From assembly GCF_003289645.1 (NCBI RefSeq), contig NZ_QLYX01000008.1, positions 62,001 to 126,000 on the forward strand: a stretch of 64,000 bases of DNA, written 5' to 3'. Made by a program: the position numbers and the translations under genes. The notes under the pieces were generated by a model. It saw only the letters and a list, made by a program, of their open reading frames with translations, had not been told where the DNA came from and did not search any database. Of this stretch, positions 53,282 through 62,314 are shown piece after piece. The first letter of the stretch is position 1; every line of letters starts with the position of its first letter. Origin of the DNA: Actinomadura craniellae (GTDB lineage Bacteria; Actinomycetota; Actinomycetes; Streptosporangiales; Streptosporangiaceae).

Positions 53282-54763
53282 CTACCTCGCCAGATGCCGG
53301 GACAGGGTGCGCTTGAGGATCTTGCCGGTGGGGTTGACGGGAAGCTCGTCCACGAACGAGATCCGCCGGGGGTACTTGTAAGGCGCCACCCGCTCCCGGA
53401 CGAACTCCCGCAGCTCCGCCATGGTCACCGCGCGGCGCAGCGCGACCACCGCGGCGACGTCCTCGCCGAGTTCGGGGTGGGGCACGCCGACGACCGCGGC
53501 CTGGCGTACCGCCGGATGCTCGTACAGCACCTCCTCCACCTCCCTCGGGTACACCGTGCGGCCACCCCGGATGATCACGTCGTGCCGCCGGTCGACCAGG
53601 AAGAAGAACCCGTCCCCGTCGACCCGGCCGAGGTCGCCGGTGCGGAACCAGCCGTCGTGGACCGCCGCGGCCGTCGCCGCCGGGTCGTTCCAGTAGCCCT
53701 TCATGACGTTGGGTCCCCGGACGGCGATCTCGCCGACCTCACCGGCCGGCCGCTCGCGCCCCTGGTCGTCGACGACCTTCATCTCGACGTCCTTGATGGG
53801 CAGCCCGATCGACCCGGGCCGCCGCCCGGCCCCCGGCGCCCGGTTGGAGGCCGCGACCGGGGAGGTCTCGCTGAGCCCGTACCCCTCGATGATCGCGCAG
53901 CCGAACCGCTCCTCGTACGCCCGCAGCAGGTCCAGCGGCAGCGGCGCCCCGCCGGAGACGCACACCCGCAGCATCGACAGGTCGGCGGCGCCCGGGTGGT
54001 CGGCCATCGCCAGGAACATCGTGGGCACCCCGTGGAACACGGTCACCCCGTCCCGCCGGACGACCTCCAGCGCCCGGCCGGGCGAGAAGCGCGGCAGCAG
54101 GGTGAGCCGCCCGCCCGCGCAGACGGTGGCGTTGAGCGCGCAGGTCTGCCCGAAGGCGTGGTAGAGCGGCAGCGCCCCCAGGACGACGTCGTCGATGCCG
54201 AGGCCGTGCATCCGGGCCACCGTCTCGGCGTTGTGCCGCAGGTTGCCGTGGGTGAGCTCGATCCCCTTGGCCCGTCCGGTCGTCCCGGCGGTGTAGAGGA
54301 TCACCGCGGTGTCGGTGTCCGCGCACGGGGCGACGCCGTGGTCGGGGCGCACCCGGCGCAGCAGCCGCCGGAACTCGCCGGGGACCACGAACAGGCAGTC
54401 GGTGCCGCTCCCGGCGGTGCCCGCCTCGGCCGCCTCGGCGTGGGCGTGCCAGCCGATCAGCAGCCGGGCGGCGCACCCGCCGACCGCGGCGGCGATCTCC
54501 CGGCGCCGCAGCAGCGGGTCGAGCGGGACGGCCACGCACCCCGCCCGCAGCACGCCGTAGTACACGACCGCAAACTCCGGCACGTTCGGCAGCAGCACCG
54601 CGACCCGGTCGCCGGGCTCGACGCCCCGGCCGCGCAGCAGGGCGGCGACCCGGGCGCTCATCGTTTCCAGTCCGAGGTAGCTGAGGCCGTCGTCGTCGAG
54701 GGTGAGGGCGGTTCTCCCCCCGAATCGCTCGGCGGCGGCGCGCAGGCGGCCGGCGAGATTCAT
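53282..54763 (-). CDS. Class I adenylate-forming acyl-CoA synthetase/ligase
   Basis: The 493-aa protein is an acyl-CoA ligase: the AMP-binding loop YTAGTTGRAKGIELTH, the SETSP region GYGLSETSP, GWFRTGDLG and the C-terminal catalytic lysine K481 in NPTGKILKR. It activates a carboxylic acid with ATP and loads it onto CoA. Substrate unknown; long- or medium-chain fatty acid, or an aromatic acid. It lies downstream of the PucR gene on the same strand with a 55-base gap, possibly one operon. Confidence 0.9.
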   Translation of the reverse strand: MNLAGRLRAAAERFGGRTALTLDDDGLSYLGLETMSARVAALLRGRGVEPGDRVAVLLPNVPEFAVVYYGVLRAGCVAVPLDPLLRRREIAAAVGGCAARLLIGWHAHAEAAEAGTAGSGTDCLFVVPGEFRRLLRRVRPDHGVAPCADTDTAVILYTAGTTGRAKGIELTHGNLRHNAETVARMHGLGIDDVVLGALPLYHAFGQTCALNATVCAGGRLTLLPRFSPGRALEVVRRDGVTVFHGVPTMFLAMADHPGAADLSMLRVCVSGGAPLPLDLLRAYEERFGCAIIEGYGLSETSPVAASNRAPGAGRRPGSIGLPIKDVEMKVVDDQGRERPAGEVGEIAVRGPNVMKGYWNDPAATAAAVHDGWFRTGDLGRVDGDGFFFLVDRRHDVIIRGGRTVYPREVEEVLYEHPAVRQAAVVGVPHPELGEDVAAVVALRRAVTMAELREFVRERVAPYKYPRRISFVDELPVNPTGKILKRTLSRHLAR

Positions 54764-54818
54764 GATCCTGACCGTACGCCCGGGGTGTGGCCCGCTCATC
54801 GGTCACGGACCACAGTCT

Positions 54819-56120
54819 TCAGCGCTCGGGGTTGTTCTCCGGCAGAGGCATCGAGTCCTGCATCGCGATCGCGATCAGCAGTTCGACGAGGTCGGAGATC
54901 CGGCGCAGGCTGCGCCCGGTGCGCTCCTCGATGCGGTGCATCCGGTACTGGGCGGTGTTGTGGTGGATCTGCAACTGCTCGGCGGCGGCGCGCAGGTTCA
55001 GGTCGGCCTCGGCGAACGCCCGGATCGTGGCGGTGAGCACCCCGCCGCGTGCCCGGTCCTCCGCGAGCAGGGCGCTGATCCGCGGATCGACCAGGTGCCG
55101 GGCGGTGTCGTCGGCGCTCAGCGCCAGGTACTCGAACGGGGTGATCCGCGGCAGCGCCGCCACCCCGCCGTCCTCCGGCAGGAACTCGATCACCGCGCGG
55201 GCCTCCCGGTACGCCCGCGGGACGCGCCGCGGCTCGGTGACCACCGTGCTGATGCCCATCGCCAGGGAGATCCCCTCCTGGAGCAGGGTGTCGCGCACGG
55301 ACTGGAGACGGTCGCACAGCGGCGCCGGGTCGGCGGAGCAGGCCAGCCCGGCCACCGCCACGATCTCCGACTGGCGGACGACCGACAGGGTGCGGTTGCC
55401 GTTCACGCCGGTCCGGGCGATCGCGGCACAGGCCGCGTGCCGGGCGTCGGGGTCGGGTGCGGAGCCGACCAGGACGGCCGTCATCACCACCATGGGCGTC
55501 CGCGACCCGAGGCCGTGCGCGTGGGCGGCGGCGAGTTGCGGGCCGCGGCCGGGCATCTCCCCGGCGAGCAGGATCTCCAGCAGGTCCCGGCTCTCGCGCA
55601 CCGCCTCGGCGGCGGCGTACTGCTGGAACTCCATGTAGGTGTCGGCGGCGTGCCGGCTGGCGAAGTCGGAGTACCGCATGATGGGGGAGGCCAGCCCGAG
55701 CGCGGCCTCGTGTCCCGCCCAGGTCGGGCCGGTGCGGGCGACCAGCGCCGCCCAGAAGACCTGCTGCCCGATCCGGAAGGCGGCGATGTAGTCGGTCAGC
55801 GCCAGCCCGGCCCGCGCCCGCCGCATCGCCGCCCGGCGGGTGAAGGCGATGTCCTCCAGGCACAGCGTGCGTTCCTCCAGCAGCGCGCCGAGTTTGGCGC
55901 GGTAGTGGCGGATGAGCTGGTCGTGGACGTCCGCGATGAAGGCCGCGTCCCGTTCGGCGTAGGCGGGGATTTCGGCCCGCATCGCCGCCACCGCGGTATC
56001 GGCCAGGTCGGGGACGTGGTCGAGGAGCTCGGAGAGGATGCGCGAACGCTCCGTACGGATTGCGCGCGCGTCGGCCGGCGTGTCCACACGTTGTCCAAAG
56101 GACATGTCCGGATCATCCAT
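54819..56120 (-). CDS. PucR family transcriptional regulator
   Basis: The 433-aa protein ends with the PucR-type helix-turn-helix (LNLRAAAEQLQIHHNTAQYRMHRIEERTG), preceded by a long sensory region with a GGDEF-related fold (for example GISLAMGISTVVTEPRRVPRAYREAR). PucR regulators control purine, aromatic or amino acid catabolism. It diverges from the liv-type transporter operon across 159 bases and precedes a CoA ligase gene, so either is a plausible target. I chose ATG at 56120; another ATG at 56105 is possible. Confidence 0.88.
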   Translation of the reverse strand: MDDPDMSFGQRVDTPADARAIRTERSRILSELLDHVPDLADTAVAAMRAEIPAYAERDAAFIADVHDQLIRHYRAKLGALLEERTLCLEDIAFTRRAAMRRARAGLALTDYIAAFRIGQQVFWAALVARTGPTWAGHEAALGLASPIMRYSDFASRHAADTYMEFQQYAAAEAVRESRDLLEILLAGEMPGRGPQLAAAHAHGLGSRTPMVVMTAVLVGSAPDPDARHAACAAIARTGVNGNRTLSVVRQSEIVAVAGLACSADPAPLCDRLQSVRDTLLQEGISLAMGISTVVTEPRRVPRAYREARAVIEFLPEDGGVAALPRITPFEYLALSADDTARHLVDPRISALLAEDRARGGVLTATIRAFAEADLNLRAAAEQLQIHHNTAQYRMHRIEERTGRSLRRISDLVELLIAIAMQDSMPLPENNPER

Positions 56121-56279
56121 GTCCGTCCCAGTAGCGTCAACGGTCCTGATCGCCCGTCTCCAAGCCTGTGCTCGGTGGACAACACCCGTACCGAGAACTT
56201 GGGTGCTCGCGCCCAATGCGCCCCTGAACGGCCGCTTTTACGCTGACGCCCTCATCCAGAACGCGATTCAGGAGGCCGG

Positions 56280-57038
56280 ATGCTCGAAGTGGCCGATCTG
56301 ACCGTGCGCTTCGGGGGCATCACCGCGCTGGACGGTGTCGGATTCTCCGTGGCGCGCGGCGAGATGGTGGGGCTGATCGGGCCGAACGGCGCCGGAAAGA
56401 CCACGCTGTTCAACTGCCTGACCCGGCGCTACGACGCCGACGAGGGCACGGCCGGATACGAGGACATCGACCTGCTGCGGGCGGCGCCGCACGCCATCGC
56501 CGCGCTGGGCATCGCCCGCACCTTCCAGAACCTGGGCCTGTTCCCGGCGCTGTCGGTGCGCGACAACGTGCTGGTCGGCGCGCACCACCAGGGCCGGGCG
56601 GGCTTCCTGGGCGCGGGGCTGTGGCTGCCGAACGTCCGCCGTGAGGAGGCCCGGCTGCGCGCCGCCGCGGACGCCGTGCTGGACCGGCTGGAACTGACCA
56701 AGGTCGCCGACCACCCGGCGGCCGGGCTGCCCTTCGGGACGCTCAAACGGGTCGAACTGGCCCGCGCCCTCGCGGTCGAACCCAGGCTGCTGCTGCTGGA
56801 CGAGCCCGTCAACGGCCTCAGCTCCGGGGAGGTCGAGGAGTTCGCCGCCCTGGTCCGGGAGATCCGCCAGGACCTGGACATCACCGTGGTCGTCGTCGAG
56901 CACCACATGGGCTTCGTGATGAGCATCTGCGACCGGGTCGTCTGCCTGGACTTCGGCCGCAAGATCGCTGAGGGGTCGCCCGACGAGGTCCAGCGCGACC
57001 CCGCGGTCATCGAGGCGTACCTGGGAACGGCGGCATGA
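56280..57038 (+). CDS. livG: Branched-chain amino acid type ABC transporter ATP-binding protein
   Basis: The 252-aa ATPase has Walker A (GPNGAGKTTLF), the ABC signature region LPFGTLKRVELARAL and Walker B (LLLLDEPVNGL), followed by VVEHHMGFVM. The order LivG-LivF-LivH-LivM-substrate-binding protein is the classic import operon. AGGAGG sits before the ATG. It couples to livF by an ATGA overlap. Confidence 0.93.
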   Translation: MLEVADLTVRFGGITALDGVGFSVARGEMVGLIGPNGAGKTTLFNCLTRRYDADEGTAGYEDIDLLRAAPHAIAALGIARTFQNLGLFPALSVRDNVLVGAHHQGRAGFLGAGLWLPNVRREEARLRAAADAVLDRLELTKVADHPAAGLPFGTLKRVELARALAVEPRLLLLDEPVNGLSSGEVEEFAALVREIRQDLDITVVVVEHHMGFVMSICDRVVCLDFGRKIAEGSPDEVQRDPAVIEAYLGTAA

Positions 57039-57757
57039 GCGAGAACTTCCTGACGGTCGAGGACCTGCACGCCGGGTACGGCGCGGCCCGGGTGCTGCAC
57101 GGTGTGAGCCTGACGGTGGGCCAGGGGGAGATCTGCGCGATCCTCGGCCCCAACGGCGCGGGCAAGACCACCACGCTGCGCGCGCTGTCCGGCGGGGTGC
57201 GCGCCCGCGGCACCATCCGGCTGGACGGCACCGACCTGGCCGGCCGCTCCCCGGACGCGGTGGCCCGGCACGGCGTCGCGCACGTGCCCGAGGGGCGCGG
57301 CACCTTCATGCCGCTGACCGTGGAGGAGAACCTGCGGCTGGGCGCGTACCTGCGGCGCGACAAGGCCGCGGCGGAGTCCGACCTTGAGCGCGTCTACGGC
57401 CACTTCCCCGTGCTGGCGGAGCGGAGGGGGCAGGCGGCCGGCAGCCTCAGCGGCGGCGAGCAGCAGATGCTGGCGATCGGGCGGGCGCTGATGCTGCGCC
57501 CCCGCCTACTGCTGCTCGACGAGCCGTCCCTGGGCCTGGCGCCGCTGGTCACCCGGGAGCTGTTCGGCATCGTCCAGGCCGTCAACGAGGAGGAACGCAC
57601 CACCGTGATCGTCGTCGAGCAGAACGCCCACCTGGCGCTGGGCATCGCCCACCAGGCGCACGTGCTGGAGTCCGGCCGCATCGTGCTGTCGGGGCCGGCC
57701 GAGCAGATCCGGGCGGACGAGCAGGTCGTCAAGTCCTACCTCGGGTACCGGGTGTAG
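57035..57757 (+). CDS. livF: Branched-chain amino acid type ABC transporter ATP-binding protein
   Basis: The 240-aa ATPase has Walker A GPNGAGKTTTL, the signature LSGGEQQMLAIGRALM and Walker B LLLLDEPSLGL. It is the second ATPase of the same complex. Its ATG overlaps the livG stop; the livH ATG follows its stop after 3 bases. Confidence 0.94.
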   Translation: MSENFLTVEDLHAGYGAARVLHGVSLTVGQGEICAILGPNGAGKTTTLRALSGGVRARGTIRLDGTDLAGRSPDAVARHGVAHVPEGRGTFMPLTVEENLRLGAYLRRDKAAAESDLERVYGHFPVLAERRGQAAGSLSGGEQQMLAIGRALMLRPRLLLLDEPSLGLAPLVTRELFGIVQAVNEEERTTVIVVEQNAHLALGIAHQAHVLESGRIVLSGPAEQIRADEQVVKSYLGYRV

Positions 57758-57760
57758 CCG

Positions 57761-58642
57761 ATGTCCGAGTTCCTGCAACAGGTGGTGGAAGGGCTCGGTG
57801 CGGGGGCGATCTACGCCAGCCTCGCCCTCGCCCTCGTCCTCATCTACCGGTTCACCGGCATCGTCAACTTCGCCCAGGGCGAGCTGGCCATGTTCTCGGC
57901 CTACATCGCCTGGCAGTGCGTGCACGCGGGGCTGCCCTTCTGGCTAGCCCTGCTGATCACCCTGGCGGTGTCGTTCACCGGCGGGATGCTGATCGAGCGG
58001 GTGGTCATCCGGCCGGTGGAGGGCGCGCCCGAGCTGACCGTGGTGATCATCACCGTGGGGCTGTTCATCTTCGTCAACGCCGCCGCCGGCTGGATCTGGT
58101 CGTTCCTGATCAAGGACTTCCCGAACCCGTTCCCCGGCGGCGCGGCCGAACTGGGCGGCGTCGCCGTCGGCTACGCCACCCTCGGCATCTTCGTCGTGGT
58201 GGGCGTGGTGATGGGCCTGCTCTACCTGCTCTTCCAGCACACCAAGATCGGCCTGGCCATGCGGGCGGTGTCGGCCAACCCCGACTCCGCCCGGCTCGTC
58301 GGGATCCGGGTCGGCTGGATGCTCGCGCTCGGCTGGGGCCTGGCCGCCATGGTCGGCGCGGTATCGGGCGTGCTGGTCGCCCCGCAGCTGTTCCTGGAGC
58401 CCAACATGATGGGCGGCGTCCTGATCTACGCCTTCGCCGCGGCCACGCTCGGCGGGTTCGACAGCCCGGTCGGCGCCGTCGTCGGCGGGCTCGTCGTCGG
58501 GGTGGCCGAGACGCTGGCCGGCGCGTACGTGGACGCCATCGGAGCGGACCTCAAGGTCGGGGTACCGCTGGTGATCATCCTGGCCGTGCTGCTGCTCCGC
58601 CCGCAGGGGCTGTTCGGCCACGCGGAGGTGGAGCGCGCATGA
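57761..58642 (+). CDS. livH: Branched-chain amino acid type ABC transporter permease
   Basis: The 293-aa membrane protein has about eight helices and the LivH hallmarks GLGAGAIYASLALALVLIYR, VNFAQGELAMFSAYIAW and ATLGGFDSPVGAVVGGLVVG. It forms half of the translocation channel. The ATG follows livF closely and overlaps with livM by ATGA. Confidence 0.94.
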   Translation: MSEFLQQVVEGLGAGAIYASLALALVLIYRFTGIVNFAQGELAMFSAYIAWQCVHAGLPFWLALLITLAVSFTGGMLIERVVIRPVEGAPELTVVIITVGLFIFVNAAAGWIWSFLIKDFPNPFPGGAAELGGVAVGYATLGIFVVVGVVMGLLYLLFQHTKIGLAMRAVSANPDSARLVGIRVGWMLALGWGLAAMVGAVSGVLVAPQLFLEPNMMGGVLIYAFAAATLGGFDSPVGAVVGGLVVGVAETLAGAYVDAIGADLKVGVPLVIILAVLLLRPQGLFGHAEVERA

Positions 58643-59685
58643 CGGAGTCGACCAAGCAGGCGGCCCCGGTCGCCGACGCGGCCCCCGCCACGGGCAGGCG
58701 GGACGTCCGGGCCCTGCTCCAGGAGCGGTGGCAGTGGCTCGCCGCCGCCGCGCTGGTCGCGGCGGTCTGTTTCGCGCCGTTCCAGCTCGTGCCGTTCCGG
58801 GTCTTCCAGCTCACCATGGTGCTGGTCTACGCGGTGGCGCTGCTGGGCCTGAACCTCCTGGTCGGGCACGCCGGCCAGATCTCCCTCGGGCACGGCGCGT
58901 TCTTCGCCGTCGGCGCGTACACCTCGGCGATCCTGCTGCACGACCACGGCCTGCCGCACCTGGTGACACTGCCGTTCGCGGCGGCGCTGGCGTTCGTCCT
59001 CGGGCTGGGGCTGGGCGTGCCCGCGCTGCGGCTGCGCGGCCTCTACCTGGCGCTGGTGACACTCGCGATCGCGATCTTCCTGGTGCCGCTGATCAAACGG
59101 TTCGAGTCGGTGACCGGCGGCGCGATGGGGCTGACCCTGGAGAAGCCGGTGCCGCCCGCCTGGACCGGGCTGGCCGAGGACCAGTGGCTGTACTTCCTGG
59201 CGCTGGCCGTGACGGCGCTGGCGTTCGCGTCGGTGTACGGGCTGCTCCGCTCCCGGGTGGGCCGGGCGCTGCACGCCATCCGCGACAACGAGGCCGCGGC
59301 CGAGGTGATGGGCGTCAAGCTGTCGTTCTACAAGACGCTCGCCTTCGCCTGGAGCGCGATGCTCGCCGGCGTCGCCGGCTGCGTCTACACCTGGACGATC
59401 GCGTTCGTCGCCCCGGACTCGTTCACCGTCACCCTCTCGATCACCCTGCTGGCCGGGCTGGTCGTCGGCGGGCTCGGCTCGATGGCGGGGCCGGTGCTCG
59501 GCGGCCTCTTCGTGGTGTACGTGCCGAGCCTGTCCCAGGACATCAACAAGGGCGCCCCCGGGGTGGTCTTCGGTCTCTTGATCATCGTGGTGATGCTCGT
59601 CGCTCCCACCGGCCTCGCCGGGCTGGCCGGGCGTGCGGCGCGTTCGACCCGAAAGGTTCTGCAGAAGGAGCGACGGAATGCGTAG
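58639..59685 (+). CDS. livM: Branched-chain amino acid type ABC transporter permease
   Basis: The 348-aa permease has LLGLNLLVGHAGQISLGHGA and the LivM signature segments LRGLYLALVTLAIAI and LLAGLVVGGLGSMAGPVLGG, with about nine helices. The N-terminus has an added 40-residue polar tail (TESTKQAAPVADAAP). Its stop overlaps the first codons of the binding protein gene by 8 bases. Confidence 0.93.
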   Translation: MTESTKQAAPVADAAPATGRRDVRALLQERWQWLAAAALVAAVCFAPFQLVPFRVFQLTMVLVYAVALLGLNLLVGHAGQISLGHGAFFAVGAYTSAILLHDHGLPHLVTLPFAAALAFVLGLGLGVPALRLRGLYLALVTLAIAIFLVPLIKRFESVTGGAMGLTLEKPVPPAWTGLAEDQWLYFLALAVTALAFASVYGLLRSRVGRALHAIRDNEAAAEVMGVKLSFYKTLAFAWSAMLAGVAGCVYTWTIAFVAPDSFTVTLSITLLAGLVVGGLGSMAGPVLGGLFVVYVPSLSQDINKGAPGVVFGLLIIVVMLVAPTGLAGLAGRAARSTRKVLQKERRNA

Positions 59686-60943
59686 ATCGGTGATGGGCGC
59701 CACGGCGGTGGCCGTGCTGCTCGCCAGCGCGGCGTGCGGCGGCAGAGGCGAGGAAGGAGGCACCACGGCCCAGGGCGAGTGCAAGGGCCAGCAGACGACC
59801 GGCATCACCGACAAGAGCGTCAAGCTCGGCGGGATCTACCCGCTGTCGGGCCCCGCGTCGGCGTACGGCCAGATCCCCGTGGGGGTCAAGGCCTACTTCG
59901 ACTCCGTCAACGCCGAGGAGAACGGCATCGGCGGGCGTAAGGTCACGTTCGTCTTCCGCGACGACGGCTACCAGCCGGCCCGGGCGGTGGAGGAGGCGCG
60001 GCGGCTGGTCGAGCAGGAGCAGGTCTTCGCGCTCTTCCAGACCCTCGGCACCCCGTCCACCACGGCCGTCTGGGACTACGCCGGGCAGCGCAAGGTGCCG
60101 CAGGTCTTCGTCGCCACCGGCGCCTCCAAGTGGGGCACCGACAAGAGCCACCCGTGGACGATCGGCTGGCAGCCGAACTACATCTCCGAGGCCCGCATCT
60201 ACGCCCAGTTCCTCAAGGGCGAGAAGCCGCAGGCCAAGGTGGCGGTGCTCTACCAGAACGACGACTTCGGCAAGGACCTGCTCGGCGGCTTCAAGAAGGC
60301 CATCGAGGGCAGCCAGATCAAGGTCGTCGCCGAGCAGAGCTACGAGGTCGCCGACCCCTCCGTCGACCCGCAGATGCGTAACCTCGCCGGCTCCGGGGCC
60401 GACGTGTTCCTCAACGTGACGACGCCGAAGTTCGGCTCGCAGGCGCTGGCGGCGGACGCGAAGAACACCCGCTGGAACCCGCTGCACATCATCAACAACG
60501 TCGCCGCCTCGCTGACCGTCCTCAGGCCGGTCGGCTTCCCGAACGTGCAGAACACCGTCTCGGCGGCGTACTACAAGGACCCGGTCGACCCGCAGTGGGC
60601 GAACGACGCGGAGATGAAGCGCTACAAGGCGGCGATGGCCAAGTACGCGCCGAACGCCGACGTCAACAACCAGTACAACGCGTTCGGCTGGGCGGCGGCC
60701 GCCAGCTTCCACAAGACCATGCAGGCCATGAAGTGCCCGACCCGGGAAGGGCTCCGCGACGCGATGCGGAACCTGAAGGACGTCCGGGTCGACATGCTCC
60801 TGCCCGGGATCTCGCTCAACACGGGTGCCGACGACGGCTTCCCGATCGAGTCGATGCAGCTCATGCGGTTCAAGGGCGAGCGGTGGGAGCTGTTCGGGCA
60901 GGTGATCGACACCCGCAAGGAGTTCGGCCCGGTCACCCACTGA
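59678..60943 (+). CDS. livK: Branched-chain amino acid type ABC transporter substrate-binding lipoprotein
   Basis: The 421-aa lipoprotein has a signal peptide with lipobox ASAAC (C20) and a Leu/Ile/Val-binding-type domain (KLGGIYPLSGPASAYGQI, FVFRDDGYQPARAVEEARRLV, VLYQNDDFGKDLLGGF). The binding pocket is not evident enough to name one amino acid; related proteins also bind aromatic acids or amides. AAGGAG precedes ATG. The gene ends inside the 3' end of a facing cyclase-fold gene. Confidence 0.92.
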   Translation: MRRSVMGATAVAVLLASAACGGRGEEGGTTAQGECKGQQTTGITDKSVKLGGIYPLSGPASAYGQIPVGVKAYFDSVNAEENGIGGRKVTFVFRDDGYQPARAVEEARRLVEQEQVFALFQTLGTPSTTAVWDYAGQRKVPQVFVATGASKWGTDKSHPWTIGWQPNYISEARIYAQFLKGEKPQAKVAVLYQNDDFGKDLLGGFKKAIEGSQIKVVAEQSYEVADPSVDPQMRNLAGSGADVFLNVTTPKFGSQALAADAKNTRWNPLHIINNVAASLTVLRPVGFPNVQNTVSAAYYKDPVDPQWANDAEMKRYKAAMAKYAPNADVNNQYNAFGWAAAASFHKTMQAMKCPTREGLRDAMRNLKDVRVDMLLPGISLNTGADDGFPIESMQLMRFKGERWELFGQVIDTRKEFGPVTH

Positions 60944-61838
60944 CCGGCCTGGACGTCCCGGACGGGTGCAGCCCCGCGAGGCGGCGGCGCGGTTCCTCTG
61001 GCCGCGCCGCCGCCTCGCGGCGCGACCCGGCCGCCGGGGCGTCGAAGCCGCGGGGGCGGCGGGTGTCCCGGCGCAGGCGGCGGGCCAGCCCGCGGCGGGG
61101 ACGGCCGGGGGAGGGGGCGGGCTCCTCCCCCGGGTGCGGGGAGTGGACGGCGTGCACCCAGCCCCGGTGCCGCCGGTAAGCCACCTTGACCCGGACGAGC
61201 GGGGCGTAGGCGGCGGCGCGGATGCCCGCGTAGCCGTGCCGGACGACGGAGTGGTAGATCTCCTCGGAGACCACGAGCAGCAGGGGCGCGTCCGTGCGGC
61301 GCAGCGCGGCCTTCGCGGCCGTGGAGTCCAGCAGCCGGCAGGCGATGTCGAGGGCCTCGCCATAGGTCCCGTGATCGTCACGGTGGGTTTCCCCGGCGTG
61401 GATCACCACCCGGACGCGAAAGCGCCGGTCGGCGGGAAGCACGGCCGCGGGGCGCGCATTGTGCTCGGCCAGCAATGCGCTGAGAACGGGAATGAAGGAA
61501 TGCAATAGCAGCGTCTTCGGCACCTCGTCGAGCGGGTGAATGAGGGTGATCACCCCGTCCCCGCGGTCCGCCAGGCTGTCGATGTGACGCTCGTCGATGC
61601 CGGCCTGGTCGAACGCCTGCCAGAGCAGGTGGTAGAGCGTCCGGCGCAGCCCCGCTTTCGCCGGGTCGGTGCGGACGGTGGAGCCCTCGATGTCCACCGC
61701 CATGATGGTCCGGTAGCGGGGCGGCTCCTCGGCCGGGGGCGCCGGGGCGACCGGTGCCGGGCGGCGGTGCTTCACCGGCGTTCCGGCCGCCACCTGCCGG
61801 ATCGTGTCCGGCTGAGGCGCCGCTGAGTTGATTCCCAT
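60933..61838 (-). CDS. Nucleotidyl-cyclase-fold protein with low-complexity basic tail
   Basis: The 301-aa protein has a Pro-rich leader of about 40 residues, then a class III cyclase-like domain: D49 in TIMAVDIEGST, D94 in LADRGDGVITL, strand RVRVVIHAGETH, and helix YGEALDIACRLL with R168, but Asp where true cyclases have the catalytic Asn. About 85 C-terminal residues are arginine/proline-rich and low in complexity; much of that is encoded by a perfect hairpin. The relative at 50474 is shorter and lacks the tail. The ATG at 61838 follows GGGGGAGC. Whether it makes a cyclic nucleotide is open. Confidence 0.68.
   Translation of the reverse strand: MGINSAAPQPDTIRQVAAGTPVKHRRPAPVAPAPPAEEPPRYRTIMAVDIEGSTVRTDPAKAGLRRTLYHLLWQAFDQAGIDERHIDSLADRGDGVITLIHPLDEVPKTLLLHSFIPVLSALLAEHNARPAAVLPADRRFRVRVVIHAGETHRDDHGTYGEALDIACRLLDSTAAKAALRRTDAPLLLVVSEEIYHSVVRHGYAGIRAAAYAPLVRVKVAYRRHRGWVHAVHSPHPGEEPAPSPGRPRRGLARRLRRDTRRPRGFDAPAAGSRREAAARPEEPRRRLAGLHPSGTSRPVSG
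60974..61020. terminator. Perfect 19-bp hairpin in the 3' end of a convergent gene
   Basis: CCGCGAGGCGGCGGCGCGG (60974-60992) pairs exactly with CCGCGCCGCCGCCTCGCGG (61002-61020) around a 9-base loop. It starts 30 bases after the livK stop and so is well placed to terminate the transporter operon, although it lies within the facing coding sequence. Confidence 0.7.
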
Positions 61839-62314
61839 GCTCCCCCGCTCCCTCGGTGCGTCGGGGCGGGCCGAACACGGACCCCGCGTTCGATCACCGC
61901 CGGTCCGACTCTCGCACCGGGCGGCCCGGGCGGCATCGAGGCCAGCCCGGGACCCCGTCCGTGTTTCCCCGGCCCGCCCCGGTCGCCCGGGCGTTCCGAA
62001 AACGGAGCCATCCGGCATTCGGAAATTTCCCGGGCCAAGGGAAGAAGGGCCCCGAGTCTGGAGAGGAAAGCTCCGTTCCGCCCCGCCGATCGGGTGAAAA
62101 CGGCCCCTGGCGTTTGGTTTTCAAAATTGCATACCAATCGGATAACGGGCTCTGCGGCATTGCGTTCGATTGCGGGAAGCTTTGCGTGCGCGGGTGGGCG
62201 CGGACCGTGACATCGGATGGCCCGCCGGTCCGCCGCCTCCGCCGGCGCATCCGGGAAAGCACGGGGTCTGCGGCCGGGTATTCGCGGTAGTCCGCCGGTC
62301 CGCCGACCTTGACC
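61839..62314. promoter_or_regulatory. Divergent region between cyclase-fold gene and histidine kinase gene
   Basis: These 476 bases contain no clear gene. They include a nested hairpin TTCCGAA-AA-CGGA-4-TCCG-GCA-TTCGGAA (61994-62024) and an AT-rich patch near 62115-62150 (ATTGCATACCAATC). Promoters for both flanking genes must lie here. Confidence 0.45.
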
